Origin: an uncultured Tateyamaria sp.
GTDB lineage: Bacteria; Pseudomonadota; Alphaproteobacteria; Rhodobacterales; Rhodobacteraceae
DNA: 64,000 nucleotides
NCBI GenBank assembly: GCA_947501275.1
Contig: CANMVD010000005.1
Location: 124,001 to 188,000, forward strand
Direction: 5' to 3'
Of the stretch, positions 62,650 to 64,000 are shown piece by piece. The notes beneath the pieces were generated by a model. That model was not told the DNA's origin. It was given only the letters and a program-made list of their open reading frames with translations, and did not search any database. The translations under genes were made by a program, and so were the position numbers. The first letter of the stretch is position 1; each line of letters opens with the position of its first letter.

Positions 62650-64000
62650 CTATTCCTTTGGCGCCAATGCATTGGCGATGATCCGTTCTGCTTCGCTATG
62701 GGCCGCGATGAGCGCCGCCTCACTCTCGGTTTGTGTGTCACACCCTATGGCGCGCGTCAGAATGGCCTGACCACCTGCGCCGACATCGTCAAAACTCACA
62801 CCATCGGTGCTGAGCAAGCGTGCGGCCATCTGAACACGCCACAGCATGTCATAGCTTTCGCCCAAGACATGCGCCCCCGCGACATCAAAAAGGCCACTGG
62901 CGACGCCACCTGACAGACCAGACGCCACATCGCGCGCGCTGACGCCTGCAAGCAAGGTGCCGACCTGCGACAGCAACTCGATGTCCTGCAACCGCCCTGC
63001 CCCGATTTTTGCGTCCCACACACCGGTCGGAGCCTTCGCCGCTGCGACCCGCGCGCGCATTTCCGCCAACTCCTGTGCCGCATCGCCCGACTGTCTCGGC
63101 TGCGCGATGACCTTGCGACGGAATGCCTCGAAATCAGCCCCAAGCGCGTCAGGCCCGGCGATGGCCGCCGCCCGTGTCAGCGCCATGTGCTCCCACAACC
63201 ACGCTTCTGTCATCTGGTAGTTCTGGAACGCGGCCCAGCTTGTCGCGACAGGCCCCTTGTTACCCGATGGACGCAATCGCATGTCCGCCTCGTAAAGGCG
63301 CCCTTGCGCCGTTTGCGCGGTTACTGCCGTGATCATCGCCTGCGTCAGACGGGCATAGTAGATCCGCGAGGCCAGCGGGCGGCCGCCTTCGGACTGCTCA
63401 ACCCCTTCCGGGTCGTAGATGACGATCAGATCCAGATCCGACTGTGCCGTCAACTGCCCTGCCCCAAGCGAGCCCATGGCAACGATAATCGCGCCCCTTC
63501 CCGGGGGTGGGCCGTGGCGTTTGGCAAATTGCGCCTGCACTTCGGGCCACAGCGCAGACAAAGATGCGCGCGCAAGATCGGCATACTGCGCGCCTGCTTC
63601 CTTGGCCGTGCTGAGGTTGCGCAGATGATGCACGCCGACGCGAAAATGCCATTCCCGCGCCCATACGCGGATCGCATCCAGTTTAGCTTCGTAGTCTTCG
63701 ACACCGGCCAACCGCTGGGCGGCGTCTGCCTTCAGCCAGTCATATCCCGGCCAATCAGCAAAGAAATCGCCTCCCAACACCGCATCAAGCACGCCGGCAT
63801 TGCGCGAAAGATAGTGCGCCAAGGCAGGTGAGACGCTGACGATGTCGATCAACAAATCAACAAGTTGCGGGTTCGCATCAAACAGCGAAAACAACTGGAC
63901 CCCCGCTGGCAAGCCCGCAAGGAAACCGTCAAATGCCGCCAACGCTTCCGTAGGTCGGGACGCCTGCGCAAGACGTGCCAGCAACATCGGTTCGATCCTT
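62650..64000 (-). CDS. glnE: glutamine synthetase adenylyltransferase/deadenylase, C-terminal half (partial)
   Basis: About 449 residues from the 3' end; the reading frame continues past the window edge (RIEP just before MLLARLAQ), so the apparent Met at 63987 is internal. The nucleotidyltransferase motif is IVAMGSLGAGQLTAQSDLDL (GS ... SDLDL), followed by RPLASRIYYARLTQAMITAV, LRPSGNKGPVATSWAAFQNY and LTRAAAIAGPDALG, then a helical C-terminal region. This is the adenylyltransferase half, which controls glutamine synthetase by AMP addition in response to nitrogen status. Confidence 0.93.
   Translation of the reverse strand, partial: RIEPMLLARLAQASRPTEALAAFDGFLAGLPAGVQLFSLFDANPQLVDLLIDIVSVSPALAHYLSRNAGVLDAVLGGDFFADWPGYDWLKADAAQRLAGVEDYEAKLDAIRVWAREWHFRVGVHHLRNLSTAKEAGAQYADLARASLSALWPEVQAQFAKRHGPPPGRGAIIVAMGSLGAGQLTAQSDLDLIVIYDPEGVEQSEGGRPLASRIYYARLTQAMITAVTAQTAQGRLYEADMRLRPSGNKGPVATSWAAFQNYQMTEAWLWEHMALTRAAAIAGPDALGADFEAFRRKVIAQPRQSGDAAQELAEMRARVAAAKAPTGVWDAKIGAGRLQDIELLSQVGTLLAGVSARDVASGLSGGVASGLFDVAGAHVLGESYDMLWRVQMAARLLSTDGVSFDDVGAGGQAILTRAIGCDTQTESEAALIAAHSEAERIIANALAPKE

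Overview
This window reads as a stretch of chromosome from a marine Rhodobacterales (Roseobacter-group) alphaproteobacterium. The evidence is moderately high GC, gene order and protein features: a pyrH-frr-uppS-cdsA-dxr-rseP-bamA-skp-fabZ-lpxA-lpxI-lpxB block using LpxI, a DksA-family protein with only one zinc-finger cysteine, two dimethylglycine-dehydrogenase-like paralogs, and RTX proteins ending in a Hint domain. No species can be named from sequence alone.

Layout. 1-4.8 kb: a small secreted protein, a GNAT acetyltransferase, an FAD oxidoreductase, a cupin-like DUF985 protein, anmK and tyrS. 4.8-17.1 kb: the envelope block on the minus strand, transcribed from pyrH down to lpxB, joining nucleotide supply, ribosome recycling, isoprenoid and undecaprenyl synthesis, phospholipid synthesis, outer-membrane assembly and lipid A synthesis. 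A 41-residue membrane protein lies between rseP and bamA with its own terminator-like hairpin. 17.2-24.0 kb: miaA, an AraC-type regulator and an oligopeptide-type ABC transporter (two permeases, one fused double ATPase) with no binding-protein gene beside it. 24.0-33.5 kb: a membrane protein, a lytic transglycosylase, ssb, aroK-aroB, a small membrane protein/secreted protein/xerD operon, a phosphoesterase, a CBS-domain membrane protein and a membrane LytTR regulator. 33.7-39.3 kb: two divergent FAD/folate-type demethylases and a MocA-like nucleotidyltransferase.

39.3-48.8 kb is the most distinctive part: two minus-strand genes for 624- and 2435-residue calcium-binding proteins that share a C-terminal Hint domain. 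The larger has two RTX blocks around eleven cadherin-like repeats arranged mostly as an alternating A/B pair. Upstream lies an 830-base non-coding region with four consecutive small hairpins and a tRNA-Leu(CAA) gene.

49.8-64 kb: a VTT/DedA-like membrane protein, dsbB, an Lrp regulator divergent from arginase and ornithine cyclodeaminase (arginine to proline), dksA followed by an unlisted 39-residue Cys-rich protein and a strong terminator, a MoxR ATPase / lipoprotein / small membrane protein / VWA-protein cluster, an M48 protease, a PIN protein with an RlmI-like methyltransferase, an envelope lipoprotein and the 3' half of glnE running off the end. No transposase, prophage, CRISPR array or rRNA gene was seen.
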